From positions 69,942,998 to 70,006,997 of the forward strand of contig OX375876.1 of assembly GCA_947359465.1 (NCBI GenBank): a DNA stretch of 64,000 nucleotides, written 5' to 3'. Position 1 is the stretch's first letter. Each line of letters begins with the position of its first letter. Under the pieces are notes generated by a model. That model did no database searches, was not told where the DNA came from, and saw only the letters and a list, made by a program, of their open reading frames with translations. The translations under genes were made by a program, and so were the position numbers. This stretch comes from Metellina segmentata (lineage: Eukaryota; Arthropoda; Arachnida; Araneae; Tetragnathidae). Of the stretch, positions 1-10,360 are shown in pieces.

Positions 1-229
1 GAATATATATTATCTCGAGTACAATATTTTTCATTCAAACGATATTTATTTCCATTCTTTAAATGTATCACCAAAGTGCTTGAGGTGCAACGTAACCTAT
101 CGACCGTGATACACCAGATAACATCAACGAATTCCGCCTTTGTAGTGTCATGATGAATAATGCACAATTGGTCGAATATAAGAAAAACAAACATTACAAA
201 AACAACTATTAAGACTAACATTGAAAAGC
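1..229. other. AT-rich sequence, nothing recognised
   Basis: This is AT-rich DNA with no open frame of note, no terminal repeat and no motif that I recognise. Confidence 0.5.
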
Positions 230-870
230 AAAACGTTTCGTGAGTATCTAAGTATACCAATACAAATCCAAAATATACAAGACTACCTAAATTAGAGTTA
301 CTATAGCAATTTATAAATGATTCTTTATAGATATTTTCTACCTTTATTTGTTAATACAAGGTTCGGTTAAACAATGACTTCAGAAAACAACACATAAAAT
401 AATTACTTCTTACAAATAACCTGAAACAGAGCTTTTTTATGTGTCTATATATACTTATACACACTAATGGCAAAAGACTATATTGTAGTAATCATAGTAA
501 TTCATAGATGTGCTTGATAGCATACATATTTACTACCCGATTTTGTTAGTACCAAGAGCCTGCTTCAGTTTAACAATATGCGTTCAGAAAACAATCGATA
601 GCATATATATTTACTACACGATTTTGTTAGTAACAAGATCCTGCTTCAGTTTAACAATGTGCCTTCAGAAAAGAATAAAATTTTTTAACTTCTTACAAGT
701 AACATTACACATGACCGTTTCATGCGTCTAAATATTCTAATACAAACATACTAACGGCACAAGTCTGCCTTGATTGCATATACCATAGCAATTCATAAAT
801 GAGCTTGATGATATACATGTTTTCTACCTGAATTCGTTAGTTTGGAGATGCTGCTTCAGTTCCCTCAATT
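230..870. repeat. Degenerate ~200-bp tandem repeat with an internal 81-bp duplication
   Basis: Anchor phrases recur in order: CTAATGGCAAAAGAC at about 463, CTAACGGCACAAGTC at about 749 and a weaker match near 264. Each is followed by an ATAGCAATTCATAAATG-like phrase, a TTCTACC...TTGTTAG phrase and GCTTCAGTT. In the middle monomer an 81-bp segment (516-596) is repeated at 597-677 with few differences. With that duplication removed the spacing is about 200 bp. The short open frame here is a by-product of the repeat. Confidence 0.6.
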
Positions 871-1480
871 CCATTAAAAAAATACCCTCCATGTTGTTAT
901 TTCGCATAAGCGAAATCCGTTCGACAGAAATATGGGCGCACGAAATTACTTTTCCAAAGATTAAGCCATCAGGAGCAGGGCGAACTTGTTGGCAATGATG
1001 AATTCCGATCATTATGTCGATGGGGGTGTCGATTTAGCGAAATAGCGACGGCAATTAAGGTCGAACAACGCGCATGCTAATGATGAGAAGTTACAGCGCA
1101 TAATTTGCGATTTGATGCAATTAATGCGTGTTGCACGAGCAATGGTTAAATCGAGTGGGGCGAGGCAGGAGGGACTCTGTCTTTGATGGGATTTTCTCAA
1201 ATCGGGCATACAAATTTCCCAACCGATCGTGTTGGGGAGGGAATGAGAATAAAGGAATTGTTGACTTACGGTTGTTCGGTTGGATGATGACTTGGTGTAG
1301 ACGGAATATTTCTGGAAAGGGGTTTTGATGAATGCATTTGTGGTAGTCATTGAAGGATTTGATGTCGAATTTTGGCTATTTGGTTCATACAACTGCAACA
1401 AATCCGAAAACAGAGCCTCACAATGACTGAAGTAAAATGCCCACAATGTTGAGTTTGTCATTGCGAGGTCAAGAAAATAT
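871..1480. other. GC-richer island, no recognised gene
   Basis: This stretch is visibly less AT-rich than its surroundings. It contains a 149-codon minus-strand open frame (1012-1461) whose translation matches no family I know and has low-complexity Ser/Thr/Asn-rich parts. It could be an old repeat, an exon or untranslated region of an unseen gene, or chance. I cannot choose among these from the sequence. Confidence 0.3.
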
Positions 1481-1624
1481 AGTTTTGGGATTTGATGGAA
1501 TTTTTATAATGGTTATTTCTTGCACCTCAAAAACACAATGTATTTAGATGTTTCTTTCTCCAGATATGCACCATTTCCGAATATGTTTATATACAGGTAG
1601 GTAGTTAATTGACGTATGACTGAA

Positions 1625-1978
1625 GTTAATTAAACTAAGTCGTTGTTATTAACCTCGATCGTAGTTAACTAACTTCAAGTTGAAGCAATTAACGAACGGG
1701 AGGAACACAATGGGTTATTTGCGACTGTCCGTGATCAGGAAATATCCAAGGACAACGCCTGAAAACTTTAAGCCATGTTCTGATGATGAGAAGATAAGAT
1801 GTAATCATCTCTCGAAACTTTCTTACCACACCAACGTGAAGACATTTGAGGTCACGACAGATTTAACAAGCACCAGCCCTCCTTTACACGATGGTCTTTG
1901 ACTGTTCCTAGTTTCGAACTTTCAAACATCAGGTTAGTAACCCTTTACTCTTTGAACTGAACTACCATGACCATTAAA
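1625..1978 (-). repeat. tRNA-derived SINE, copy A
   Basis: On the minus strand the sequence opens with a tRNA-like head. An A-box-like GGTAGTTCAGTTC (complement of 1955-1967) is followed, at the right distance for a tRNA, by a B-box-like AAGTTCGAAAC (complement of 1911-1921). The body continues to lower coordinates and ends in a TTAACTTC-rich tail. The same arrangement recurs near 61360-62316 and 63200-63520. The plus-strand open frame at 1680-1901 lies entirely inside this repeat and is not a gene. The copy is diverged and its exact ends are uncertain. Confidence 0.6.
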
Positions 1979-2508
1979 ATTGTAGGGATTGTTAAAGAAA
2001 GACTAAATTAAAAATTTTAAAACAAGCTAGATGAGAGACCTTGAGAGAGAGAATGTAATTGTACTCTCTCAACTTGAAGTTCTCATATAAACTTGGGATC
2101 TCATGGGAAATTAGTTTTTTCTTTCATAGAAAAATGCAATCATATAGGTAGTTCGGAAAATACCTTTTAACTACGTTTTAACTTTTTCATTGCTTCTAAA
2201 ATTTACTTCGGAGGCAAATATACATGCATTTAATTCCTGAATAATATATTGTAATGCGTAAAATACTAAGACATAAAGACAAACAAAAAATAAATTCAAA
2301 AAAAAAATGCAGAGTTCTGAAAAATAAAATTTGTGCAATGCGTCGAATTTTGACTTTATGAGTGTAAACTGAAATGGAGTAATTCAAAAAAAATACTTTT
2401 AAAAATGTTTGATAAAGATGGTAATGAATTTAGTAATGCTCAAATATGGCAGCAATCTTTCACTGTGTTAATTCAAATATACAAACAACGGATTCTAAAT
2501 CAAATTTA
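1979..2508. other. AT-rich spacer
   Basis: This spacer is A-rich with no recognisable coding sequence or repeat boundary. It ends with the TA dinucleotide at 2507-2508 that flanks the following Tc1-like transposon. Confidence 0.5.
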
Positions 2509-3389
2509 CACTCTCAGAAAAATAAAATTGCACCTGGATGGAATAGACCTGTAAAATGAAATTTGGAAGGGTGGTACATCTGCGTTGGAGGTGTAAATGA
2601 TCAAACTTTTAGAATCGTTTTAGCATGCGCCAAGCGCAGTGCAGCTGTCATACACGCAGCATACCGGGGCATAAAATGACATCCAATAGCGCAGCAAATT
2701 CATGTCGACTCATTCTTTTGTGTTGGTTACATCTTTTATGATCGAGTTAGGACTCGGAATAAAGTTCGCAATCAATTTAAACAACTGTTTAGACAGACAC
2801 AGAGTAATTGGCATCCGAGAAGGTGGATGGTCTAACCGACGAATTGCGCAACATATTTTTTGTAGTGATGTTACTGATGCACGCTGTTGGCAGCAGTGGA
2901 TACAACAAGAAACATGCCAACGTCAGCCAGACTAACAAAGGTCTAGAGAAACCTGGCCGAAAGAGGATCGATGCAAGACATTGTGAGTACTGATCCAACA
3001 GCCACTGTTGCAGACATCCAACGAGCAGTGGGAATCTCTCTCATTTATCCAATAAGGGATCGCATCATTGGTCGAAGGCTTCACGACGTGGAACTAAACT
3101 AACGTAGACAGTTACGACGACTGCATTTAACAGCATTGCATCGCCGTCAAAGACTGGAATGGTGTCGTTCCAGATGGAACATAGGGCGTCGAAAGGCATC
3201 GAGTGATCTTCACTGACGAATCCCGCTTCTGTCTGGATGGAGACGACAATTGAATCTGTGTGTAAAGGCAACGTGGTCATCGCCAAGATTCACGATTTGG
3301 TGGGCAGCGTCACACAGCCGGAAGACCCGGTATCAAGGTGCGTGGTGCAATTGCGTATGATGCCAAATCACCTTTGATATTCGTTACGG

Positions 3390-3928
3390 CAGGGCTCGAA
3401 ATACCCGGGTGCACAGGTGCAATGTGCACATGAAAATAAAATTGTGCATCTAATTTTTTCCCGCTAGGTGTAAAAAAGAGGGGGGAATGTGTTTTATGTT
3501 ATTTTGATGTTTGAACAAAATATTAGAACCGACCTCTCTCGCACTAAAGGAAAATAAATAAAATACCTAAACACACATTATACGAAAACAATATCGCTGG
3601 GCCGTAACGGGTTTATACAGGAGGAAGGTTTACTTGTTCCACTGCCACCAGAACTTTCCGTGGATCGAAACATTTTCCAGGTGGCTCTGTTGAAGCGACT
3701 GTCGCAACAGTCGAGCGCCAGAGAAGGAAGAATTTAGATGTTTAAAATATTTTTATTTACTATCTACTACTAACCCATACTCAACTAATAAAGTAATTTA
3801 CATTACATTAATATTCTTATATTACGGTTTTTTTTTCAAAAGTGCACCTAAAATAAAACCTGTGCACGTAATTTAAAAACTTAGGTGCACAAGGTGCACC
3901 TGTATTACAAAATCTATTTCGAGGCCTG
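3390..3928. mobile_element. Non-autonomous hAT-type element (539 bp) inside the Tc1 transposase
   Basis: The ends are inverted repeats: CAGGGCTCGAAATA on the left and, reading inward from the right, CAGGCCTCGAAATA. The exact 8-bp sequence CGTTACGG occurs at 3382-3389 and again at 3929-3936, the target duplication length of hAT transposons. Sub-terminal copies of GGTGCACAGGTGCA-like motifs are present at both ends. No transposase is encoded. Deleting the element and one duplication restores an uninterrupted frame across the junction of the host Tc1 transposase (...IFVTGSSTG...). A shorter relative lies at 25535-25687. Confidence 0.9.
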
Positions 3929-4178
3929 CGTTACGGGATCTTCGACCGGCTAGCGTTACGAACAAGTAATTTTACAGCCAGTTACGCTCCCATTCCTTAA
4001 CTCCCAGGTTGACCTACTTTTTCAACAAGACAATGCTCGACCCTATATTTCTGCCATCTCTAGTGCTTGTATACGACACAACGATATTTTACCAACTCGT
4101 AATCTGCAGGAACTACTTGACAGGGTTCAAGCAGCATGGGATGGACTGTCGCAGGACTTCATAAAGAGCATGTATGAC

Positions 4179-5024
4179 TAATGTGACCATACGTCCAGTT
4201 CTTAAGTAAGCTGTCCCGTTGTCCCCAAGCACAGCTTCGAATGTCCCGTTTTCAGAAAGTGATCAACCCACGGTAACAATTTCAAAAAGAGGCACGAAAA
4301 TTAAAAAAATCTGACTGATCTCATCTTTTTGTAAGTATTTATCGTAGATTATTACGGAAAATCTTAAGCACCAAAACATTATTGCCATCAATCAATGATT
4401 TTTTTATAGGAGAATATCGGGAATAATTTTTTTTCTTGTTTTGATAGAAGAAAACGAGATGACATTGGACTGAATATTTAAATATAGTACTTGTAATCAC
4501 TTTAGGCACCTAGAATTTTGGAAGAATTCACATTGTAAAAGAACAGGTTGTTACTTTTATCCCCATCCCTAATTAGAAGCCTGTTAGCTCGCTACTCGAT
4601 TGAAAGCAAGCGTAGACAGAACTTTCTTGACGATTGATTATTGCTTTTTATAGATGTGTGTTTTATTATAGTTAATTTCAATTTCTTGTACTTTAAACCT
4701 TCATTTAACAATGCCTAAACGTAAGTGCACTTTTAATGTTAACTTATAAGTTAAGTACCCGTTTATAAAACGCAAAAGTAAATTTTAAGAAATCCTGCCA
4801 ATAATTTCATTTTTATTTATAGTCAACACCAAATATACTTAAACAAATTTGTTCTTCAGCAAATATAAGACCACATAAATTATTTATTTTCACGTGTTCA
4901 TTCCTGTTCTTTTCATTAATAAATAAAAACTTTAAAGAAATATGTGTTTTCTTGAATACTCATATAATTACCTAAAAATTAGTAGATGTTCCGTTTTGAG
5001 GAGAAAAAGTAAATGGTACCGTTA
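4179..5024. mobile_element. Second non-autonomous hAT-type element (846 bp) inside the Tc1 transposase
   Basis: The 8-bp sequence TGTATGAC flanks the element at 4171-4178 and 5025-5032. The termini are imperfect inverted repeats, TAATGTGACCAT on the left and TAACGGTACCAT read inward from the right (9 of 12 matching). The interior is AT-rich and has phrases such as CGTCCAGTT and TGTCCCGTT near the left end. No coding region is recognised. Joining the flanks restores the transposase C-terminus SMYDSIPRHLE, which independently supports the boundaries to within one or two bases. This family differs from the one at 3390-3928. Confidence 0.85.
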
Positions 5025-5516
5025 TGTATGACTCAATACCAAGGCACTTGGAATGCTATATTAGGAATAATGGCGATCATACGCCATACTGAATGGAACC
5101 ACTTATTCGAATATTTCGGAATAAAGACTGCATTTATCAGTCTCAAATGTTAATCATTTACTCATTCATAAAAGCACTTTACCAACTTTGTAAATTTCAT
5201 TGCATTCTGACAATTCCATCTGGGTGTAACTTTTTTCCGTCTTAGAGTATAGAAAATAAAGCATTAATTATGGTTTGCCTGATCTCAAATAGCAAAAACA
5301 AAACGATTTTATGATCATTGAGGAGTTTGTTTGGGCTTTTCGTGTTCCACTACAAAATGTAATCATCAATCACATATTCCTAATATCCGTGTAAAATATA
5401 AAATCTATATAAATAAGAATGGAGTGTTTGTTTGTACATTCAATATTTTCGACCCATTTCAAGTTTTCTATCCGTTTTGGACCCTTCTGATGCCGAATCC
5501 GCCTTTTTCTCGTTTG

Positions 5517-5517
5517 G

Positions 5518-5548
<31 letters not shown>

Positions 5549-5572
5549 CTGTCTGTCTGTCTGTCTGTATGT
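5517..5572 (+). repeat. (CTGT)n tetranucleotide microsatellite within the Helitron
   Basis: A run of about a dozen CTGT units with one CCGT interruption lies near the 5' end of the Helitron. The corresponding positions in the other two copies hold fewer units on the opposite strand. This suggests a microsatellite seeded by the element that expanded in this copy. Confidence 0.85.
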
Positions 5573-6434
5573 TGTGCCCTATACACGTCCAAGCGGTTTA
5601 AGATATTTTCATGGAAATTTGCATACAGTGAGTACTTATCTTCATTTAGTGAGTGGCATTGGTTGCAAAAGTCTGTCTGTCCGTCTTTCTGTTCTATGCT
5701 CGATTTTGTGTTTGTGTGTTTGTGCAAACATCACATCAATTGTATTCCATATATTTGATTACAATGTGTTTTATTGAATACATTATTTATCAGTTTAGTG
5801 AATGCAATATTAAACATTTTTTTATTGTTATATTTAGAAGAGTTTCATTCTAAAACACATGAGTAAGTATATTTAAATCATCCACAATTTGATAGTTTTC
5901 GAAAAATTGGAATGTACTTTGAGTATTACGATTACTTTTATTTGCTTTACCAGTAATGCTGAAAACCAATTATTTTTCAAAAAAAAATTTTATGGTGAAA
6001 TTTTAGATCTGATACTTCATTTATTTCGAGTCTTATTTTTATTCTTTGCGCAATGAAAACGATTTCTGAATATTTGGGACAGACGATATTTTTCAACGAA
6101 ACGAGAATGAACAAGATCGCGCGAGCAGAGATATTTTTTCTGATTCTTTCGCTCTGAATTAATTTCACATTTCTAAATTTTGTACACTTTTAGTTGTAAG
6201 TTGTGGCAACTGGGCTAGATTAAGAGATAAAATTGAATCACAAATTAATATCTTTAGAACAATTTTTTGCGACATCTTTTATTTTGTTTTATTTTACTGT
6301 TTTCTGTTTTAAATATTTATTATTTTAATACATGTGTTTTCCTTCTCATCACACGCAACAGCACCACAAAGTATTAGACTTAAAAATGTTAGGTAAGTCA
6401 GTATAAATTTTCAGTAAATTTTAAGTGTAGTTAT

Positions 6435-6534
6435 GCCATTATTAAAAGAATAATGCCGTTATTTGAAGAATAACTCCGTTATTTAAAGAATAATGCCGTT
6501 ATTGAAAGAATATTGCCGTTATTGAAAGAATAAT
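6435..6534 (+). repeat. Five 20-bp tandem units within the Helitron
   Basis: The unit GCCGTTATTGAAAGAATAAT repeats five times with a few substitutions. The inverted copy near 42127-42170 has about two units and the copy near 50085-50105 about one, so the repeat number varies between copies. Confidence 0.85.
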
Positions 6535-7192
6535 AATGTATCCAAACTAGAACTTTTTCCAACATTAAAAAATTCGTTGTAATAATGACAGGAGAAGATT
6601 GCAAAATTTCACAATGTCGCATACCGGAGGCAAAAGTGCCACAAGTAAAAAAATATTGTTTTGAGCTATGCTATGAGTGCGAGAGCACTCGCCGTAAATC
6701 GTAATTTTAATTAATTGAGTTGAACATGAAAAGAACTTAAGAAAGGGAATTCCAAATCTCCCTCAAAATCGTCTTTTATAGTAGTAACCTTAGTATCACC
6801 TTTCGTCATTTTGTAGCTTTGTCATACAGCAATTGTGCGATGTATGTGAAATGTATAACATAGATGGATATGCATGTGTAGGATTTGTGTCCAACGTAAG
6901 TTGTAGAAAATATAAAGATGGCGATAGGTGTTAAAATAAATTTTTATTCTACCAAAAAACGTAAGTCATTATATATTTTGATTATCTCTTCAATCTAGAG
7001 TAAACCAATTCAAACCGAGTAAGGTCGGGTATTTTGCTAGTTCATCATAAAAATAAAGAAATAATAATGAACAATAAAGAATAATAATGAATGATCTACA
7101 ATGCACATTATCACCTGCCAAATAAAGGATACAGCTTCAGTCTACGTTTATAGCAGTGGCAGTAGGCAAGTAGCCTAACAACAATTATAGCA

Positions 7193-8640
7193 TTGACTAC
7201 AACCCCCTTGACTGAAAAATTTAAAAGTCATTTCGCTATACAAGAAAGTTTACTTAGAATTGCAGAAATGGACCAAAACACAGAACTGTCATCTGTGGTA
7301 CTCTCCTTTCGCCACATAATTTCCAAAAATTTTTTTTTTGGACGAATTAGATTGGAACCAGCTAAGGTGGTTTTAACTTCAGAAATGCCTGTATTGTTAA
7401 GACACTACAGGGCCTCTCAAAAAGATAATATTGAGGTAAAAAAAAAAAATTGATTAAATATTAAAACATGATATTATTAAAACATGATAAGATCAAACCA
7501 TCTTGCAGTCCATATAGCAGTCCAGTGACCTTAGCGCAGAAAAGAGGTGAAGGGAAAACAAGGCTATGTATAGATTACAGGAAAATTAATGATATTTGTA
7601 AAGCAGATAAAGAGCCGATCCCGAGGATTGACGGTGTCTTAGATCAATTGAGTCAAGCTAGAATCTTCTCCACATTAGACATAGCCTCTGTATATTAGAA
7701 TATTGCACTGGAGAAAAAGAGTAAGGAAAAATTGGCATTTACTTGTAACTTCGGATTATTTGAATTTCAAGCTCTCCCATTTGGCTATAAAACTAGTCCG
7801 GCTAAATTTAAGAGGATCATTAGACAAATTTTAAATAAGTATAAGGTTAAATTTGCTTTGAATCTATTTGATGATTTGGTAACAACTTAAAAGAATATTT
7901 GGGATATTTACGAACTATTTTCCAAATTTGCGAAAATGAAAACATTAGGTTAAAATTTGCTAAATGCCAATTAGCTCAAATGAAAATTTCTTTTTTGGGA
8001 TATGAAATTGGAGAAGGGACTTTTTCACCAAATGTTGCTAATGTAGTAACTATTAAAAAACTAGTTTCAGGCAATGTGAAACAATTGCAAGTATTTTTAG
8101 GGTACGTGAATGTGTACACTAAATTCATTAAAAACTATACAAAATTAAGAAAACCCTTAATTAATTTGTTAAAAACAGATACAAAATGGAATTGGACTGC
8201 TGAATGTCAAAAAGCACATGAGACAATTAAAAACTGTTTAATTTAGAAACCTATTTTGTCAATATATAATCATAATTATCCATGTTGTTTATTTGTGGAT
8301 ACTTTCCTGAGATGGCATATTAAGTATTCTGAAGCAGTTGCATCCTGATGGGAGTTTACACTCTGTAGCATACCATTCTAGGTCCTTCAGACCATATGAA
8401 AAAAAATTATAGAGTCTCAGAATTAGAACTAGCTACTGTCGATTCAGTAGAAAAATTTCATTGCTATCTCTATGGGATTACATTTACTATATACACTGAT
8501 CATGCTGCTCTTGTCTTGTTAAAATTCCTTAAACATTTCACAGGGAGATTATTTAGATGGTCCCTCAAATTATCCATGTATGATTATACCATTAAATATA
8601 AAAAAAAAGATCCACCACACATGAAGCATATTTTTTAAGT
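7193..8640 (+). pseudogene. Ty3/gypsy retrotransposon pol remnant (reverse transcriptase and RNase H)
   Basis: Broken plus-strand frames give a recognisable gypsy-type pol order. A pre-RT segment is followed by the RT core: PYSSPVTLAQKRGEGKTRLC (about 7510-7569), IDYRKIND, STLDIASVY with a stop where the family normally continues, FEFQALPFGYKTSPAKF and LFDDLV as the remnant of the catalytic YxDD box (about 7867-7882). Then come the thumb/connection region (LGYEIGEGTFSPN, FLGYVNVYTKFI) and an RNase H segment (ELELATVDSVEKFHCYLYG, ITFTIYTDHAALV) up to about 8640. No protease, integrase or gag is recognisable. Several stops and frameshifts make it inactive. Confidence 0.85.
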
Positions 8641-8937
8641 GGAGAATCCATTTCTCATTTTGTAGAGACATTAAATTAGATAAGTTAATTTATTAAATAT
8701 AGAAGAAATTATAGAACACCAACAATCCGATGCTATTTCTAATCCAAAATTTAAGAAAATAAACAACGTATGGACAATTCAGAAAAAAGGATTAAAAAAA
8801 ATTGTCATACCTTTTTCCTTAAGATTTTGGGTTATAGGGTTGCTAGTTTATTCCAAATTCAGTATTTCATTTCAAGCTTACTTCTAGATGTCCCACACCC
8901 TATGGACGCACAGGACGTAGTCCTCTTGGGAGGGGGA
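8641..8937 (+). other. Gypsy 3' non-coding part with candidate polypurine tract
   Basis: After the pol remnant there is AT-rich sequence with no integrase. It ends in GGGAGGGGGA (8928-8937), directly followed by TG. A purine run immediately before TG is how a polypurine tract meets the start of a 3' LTR. With only one LTR visible this is suggestive and not proven. Confidence 0.4.
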
Positions 8938-9069
8938 TGCAACATTAAAAATGAGTCGTGAGAAAATTGTTTAGAGGCCAGCCGGCGCCTCTGAGGTATA
9001 TTTTTCACGTGACTGTTACACAGTTTCTCAGCCTTTTGCATCAGAAATAATTAATTTAGGCAAGCTCAG
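8938..9069 (+). mobile_element. Candidate 3' LTR of the gypsy element, first part
   Basis: The sequence begins TGCAACATTAAAAATGAG after the purine run and includes a GAGGC...GCCTC inverted repeat at about 8972-8994. The candidate LTR is then interrupted by the non-LTR retrotransposon, whose target duplication starts at 9070. It resumes at 10302, where GTATAAAAT near 10339 could be its TATA box. No 5' LTR is present in the window for comparison, so the call is tentative. Confidence 0.35.
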
Positions 9070-9086
9070 CTAAATGCATCTTCCGA

Positions 9087-9997
9087 AAAGAAGCAGACAT
9101 TCAAATTGAAAACACCTGGACCACGGACTTCGACACAATAGGCACACAAGGCGAAATGGAAACGGATCTAACAATTTACACGGACGGGTCAAAGACGCCA
9201 CATGGCGTAGGAGCGGCTTTCGTGGCATACAAAAATAACATGGAAATATACACACAAAAAATAGCACTTCATAACAACAACACAGTGGAGCAGGCCGAAA
9301 AACTGGCTATCCTCTTCGCACTTGTATGGACACAAACACAAACTTACACAACGTGCAATATCCGCGAACAGATAGCCTTTCAACTATAAAAACCTTACAA
9401 CAGTTCCAGACTAAAGACTCAATAGCGCAACAAATTAGAACATTACTTAACTATAACTTTAATAACACGTTCATCAACTGGGTTAAAGCCCATATTGGCG
9501 TGACCGGAAATGAAAGGGCCGACCAACTAGCCAAGGAAGCAGCGATGGGAGAAACTAATTTCACTGTCATCGCCAAACTACCCAAGAGTCACGCTAAAAA
9601 CCTTATGAAGAAGGCAGCCCTACAAAAATGGCAGGAGGACTGGGAAACCGGAGAAACAGGAAGAAGAACCTTCGCATTTCTTCCAAAGATCAACCCCAGG
9701 AAAGAACCATGTGGACCCTACCTCACGTCTTTTTACACAGGCCACGGACCCTTCCCCAGCTACCTAAGCAGATTTAAAGTAGTAACATCAAGCAACTGCC
9801 TCTGCGGACAAACAGGAACGCCAAACCACTACGTTTTCAACTGCCCCCTCACGTGTCACCATCATCTACCACAACCAACAGACGAAAATTACAGGGCATG
9901 GGCGACAAACACGGCAAGCAACAACCAAGCACAAGCAAAGATAATGCAAATTATGAAGTTCCTATCGGAAAACATCAACATCCTCATTCAATAAGAC
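9087..9997 (+). pseudogene. RNase H and C-terminal domain of a non-LTR retrotransposon ORF2
   Basis: Read in two frames with one frameshift near 9330-9385. RNase H motifs appear in order: YTDGSKTPHGVGAAF with the first Asp, the Glu of VEQAEKLAIL, TDSLSTIKTL with the second Asp, and WVKAHIGVTGNERADQLAKE with the last Asp (about 9478-9537). A C-terminal cysteine/histidine-rich tail follows (SSNCLCGQTGTPNHYVFNCP, about 9790-9849), as in Jockey- and R1-type ORF2 proteins. The second frame is open for 222 codons (9326-9994) and ends in TAA at 9992-9994. The reverse transcriptase and endonuclease are missing because of the 5' truncation, so it cannot move by itself. Confidence 0.9.
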
Positions 9998-10301
9998 TGC
10001 TTACAATTAATTTCAACTGTTCATTTCTTATTATAGGGTTTGATCCTTTTCTTAGAGCTCTATTTTAAGAAGCTCTTTTTTGTTAACCTTCAACTTTAGC
10101 TCTCAACTAACATAACGTTGATGTTTCTTCCATTTGCTTTTTTTTATTACTATATTTTTATTTTCAGCCAAAGGTTTGCCTGAAGCTGTCACACTCAGTC
10201 TTGGTGGGCTCCAACCACTTTTCCGCAGTGTGTCCGCAAAAAACCACTTTTACCTGTCCCATGGACAGGGGGTAAGGGGGACACCTGCGGTGTCTAATAC
10301 T
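9087..10301 (+). mobile_element. 5'-truncated non-LTR retrotransposon (Jockey/R1-like)
   Basis: The 17-bp sequence CTAAATGCATCTTCCGA occurs at 9070-9086 and again at 10302-10318. The retrotransposon fragment fills the interval exactly. This is the signature of target-primed reverse transcription with 5' truncation. The first codon after the left duplication is already in frame with the RNase H domain. The 3' untranslated part (9998-10301) contains the perfect hairpin GACACCTGCGGTGTC and an AGAGCT...AGCTCT inverted repeat. It ends without a clear poly(A). Confidence 0.85.
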
Positions 10302-10360
10302 CTAAATGCATCTTCCGATGCCGTGATCCATCTGTTTAGTATAAAATATCCCATCAAATG

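Larger units (their letters stand above)
2740..5092 (+). pseudogene. Tc1-like transposase pseudogene
   Basis: This is a degraded DDE transposase read in pieces on the plus strand. The N-terminal helix-turn-helix appears as RHRVIGIREGGWSNRRIAQH (about 2793-2852). The first catalytic Asp lies in VIFTDESRF (codon 3215-3217) and the second in FQQDNARPY (codon 4029-4031). The block that normally carries PWPARSPDLSPIEH, with the catalytic Glu, is deleted: the text jumps from DILP to TRNLQELLDR. The C-terminus SMYD-SIPRHLE...HTPY-stop is recovered only after skipping the hAT insertion at 4179-5024, and it ends at 5090-5092. There are several frameshifts and an internal TAG. It cannot make active enzyme. 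Confidence 0.85.
2509..5249 (+). mobile_element. Tc1-like DNA transposon interrupted by two hAT-type insertions
   Basis: The left terminus CACTCTCAGAAAAATAAAA and the inverted right terminus TACTCTAAGACGGAAAAAA match imperfectly over about 60 bp, including a shared GATGGAAT block. TA dinucleotides flank both ends (2507-2508 and 5250-5251), as expected for the Tc1/mariner superfamily. The span is 2741 bp. Removing the two insertions and one copy of each 8-bp duplication leaves about 1.34 kb, the usual size of a Tc1 element. The interior encodes a broken transposase on the plus strand. This copy is old and immobile. Confidence 0.85.
5404..7040 (+). mobile_element. Non-autonomous Helitron, family 1, copy 1
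   Basis: The element starts TCTATATAAATAAGAATGG and ends ...GGTATTTTGCTAG. A short hairpin (ACCGA, loop, TCGGGT) lies about ten bases before the terminal CTAG. It sits between A (5403) and T (7041). These are the classical Helitron hallmarks: 5' TC, 3' hairpin plus CTRR, A/T target and no duplication. No Rep/helicase is encoded. Two further copies lie inverted at 40969-43178 and 48814-51068. The open frames around 5331-5853 come from the tetranucleotide run and conserved non-coding sequence of the element. Confidence 0.85.

Noticed and set aside
1012..1461. 149-codon minus-strand frame as a possible gene
   Set aside because: The translation has no recognisable domain, an overlapping plus frame exists and there is no supporting context. 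It is kept only as an unexplained GC-richer island.
5331..5853. Overlapping 60-148-codon frames on both strands, and their counterparts at 42823-43359 and 50762-51040
   Set aside because: They lie in homologous non-coding Helitron sequence with CTGT repeats. The frames are not conserved between copies.
7193..8640. Gypsy remnant as an infectious retrovirus-like (env-bearing) element
   Set aside because: No envelope-like frame, integrase or gag is present. Only RT and RNase H pieces remain.
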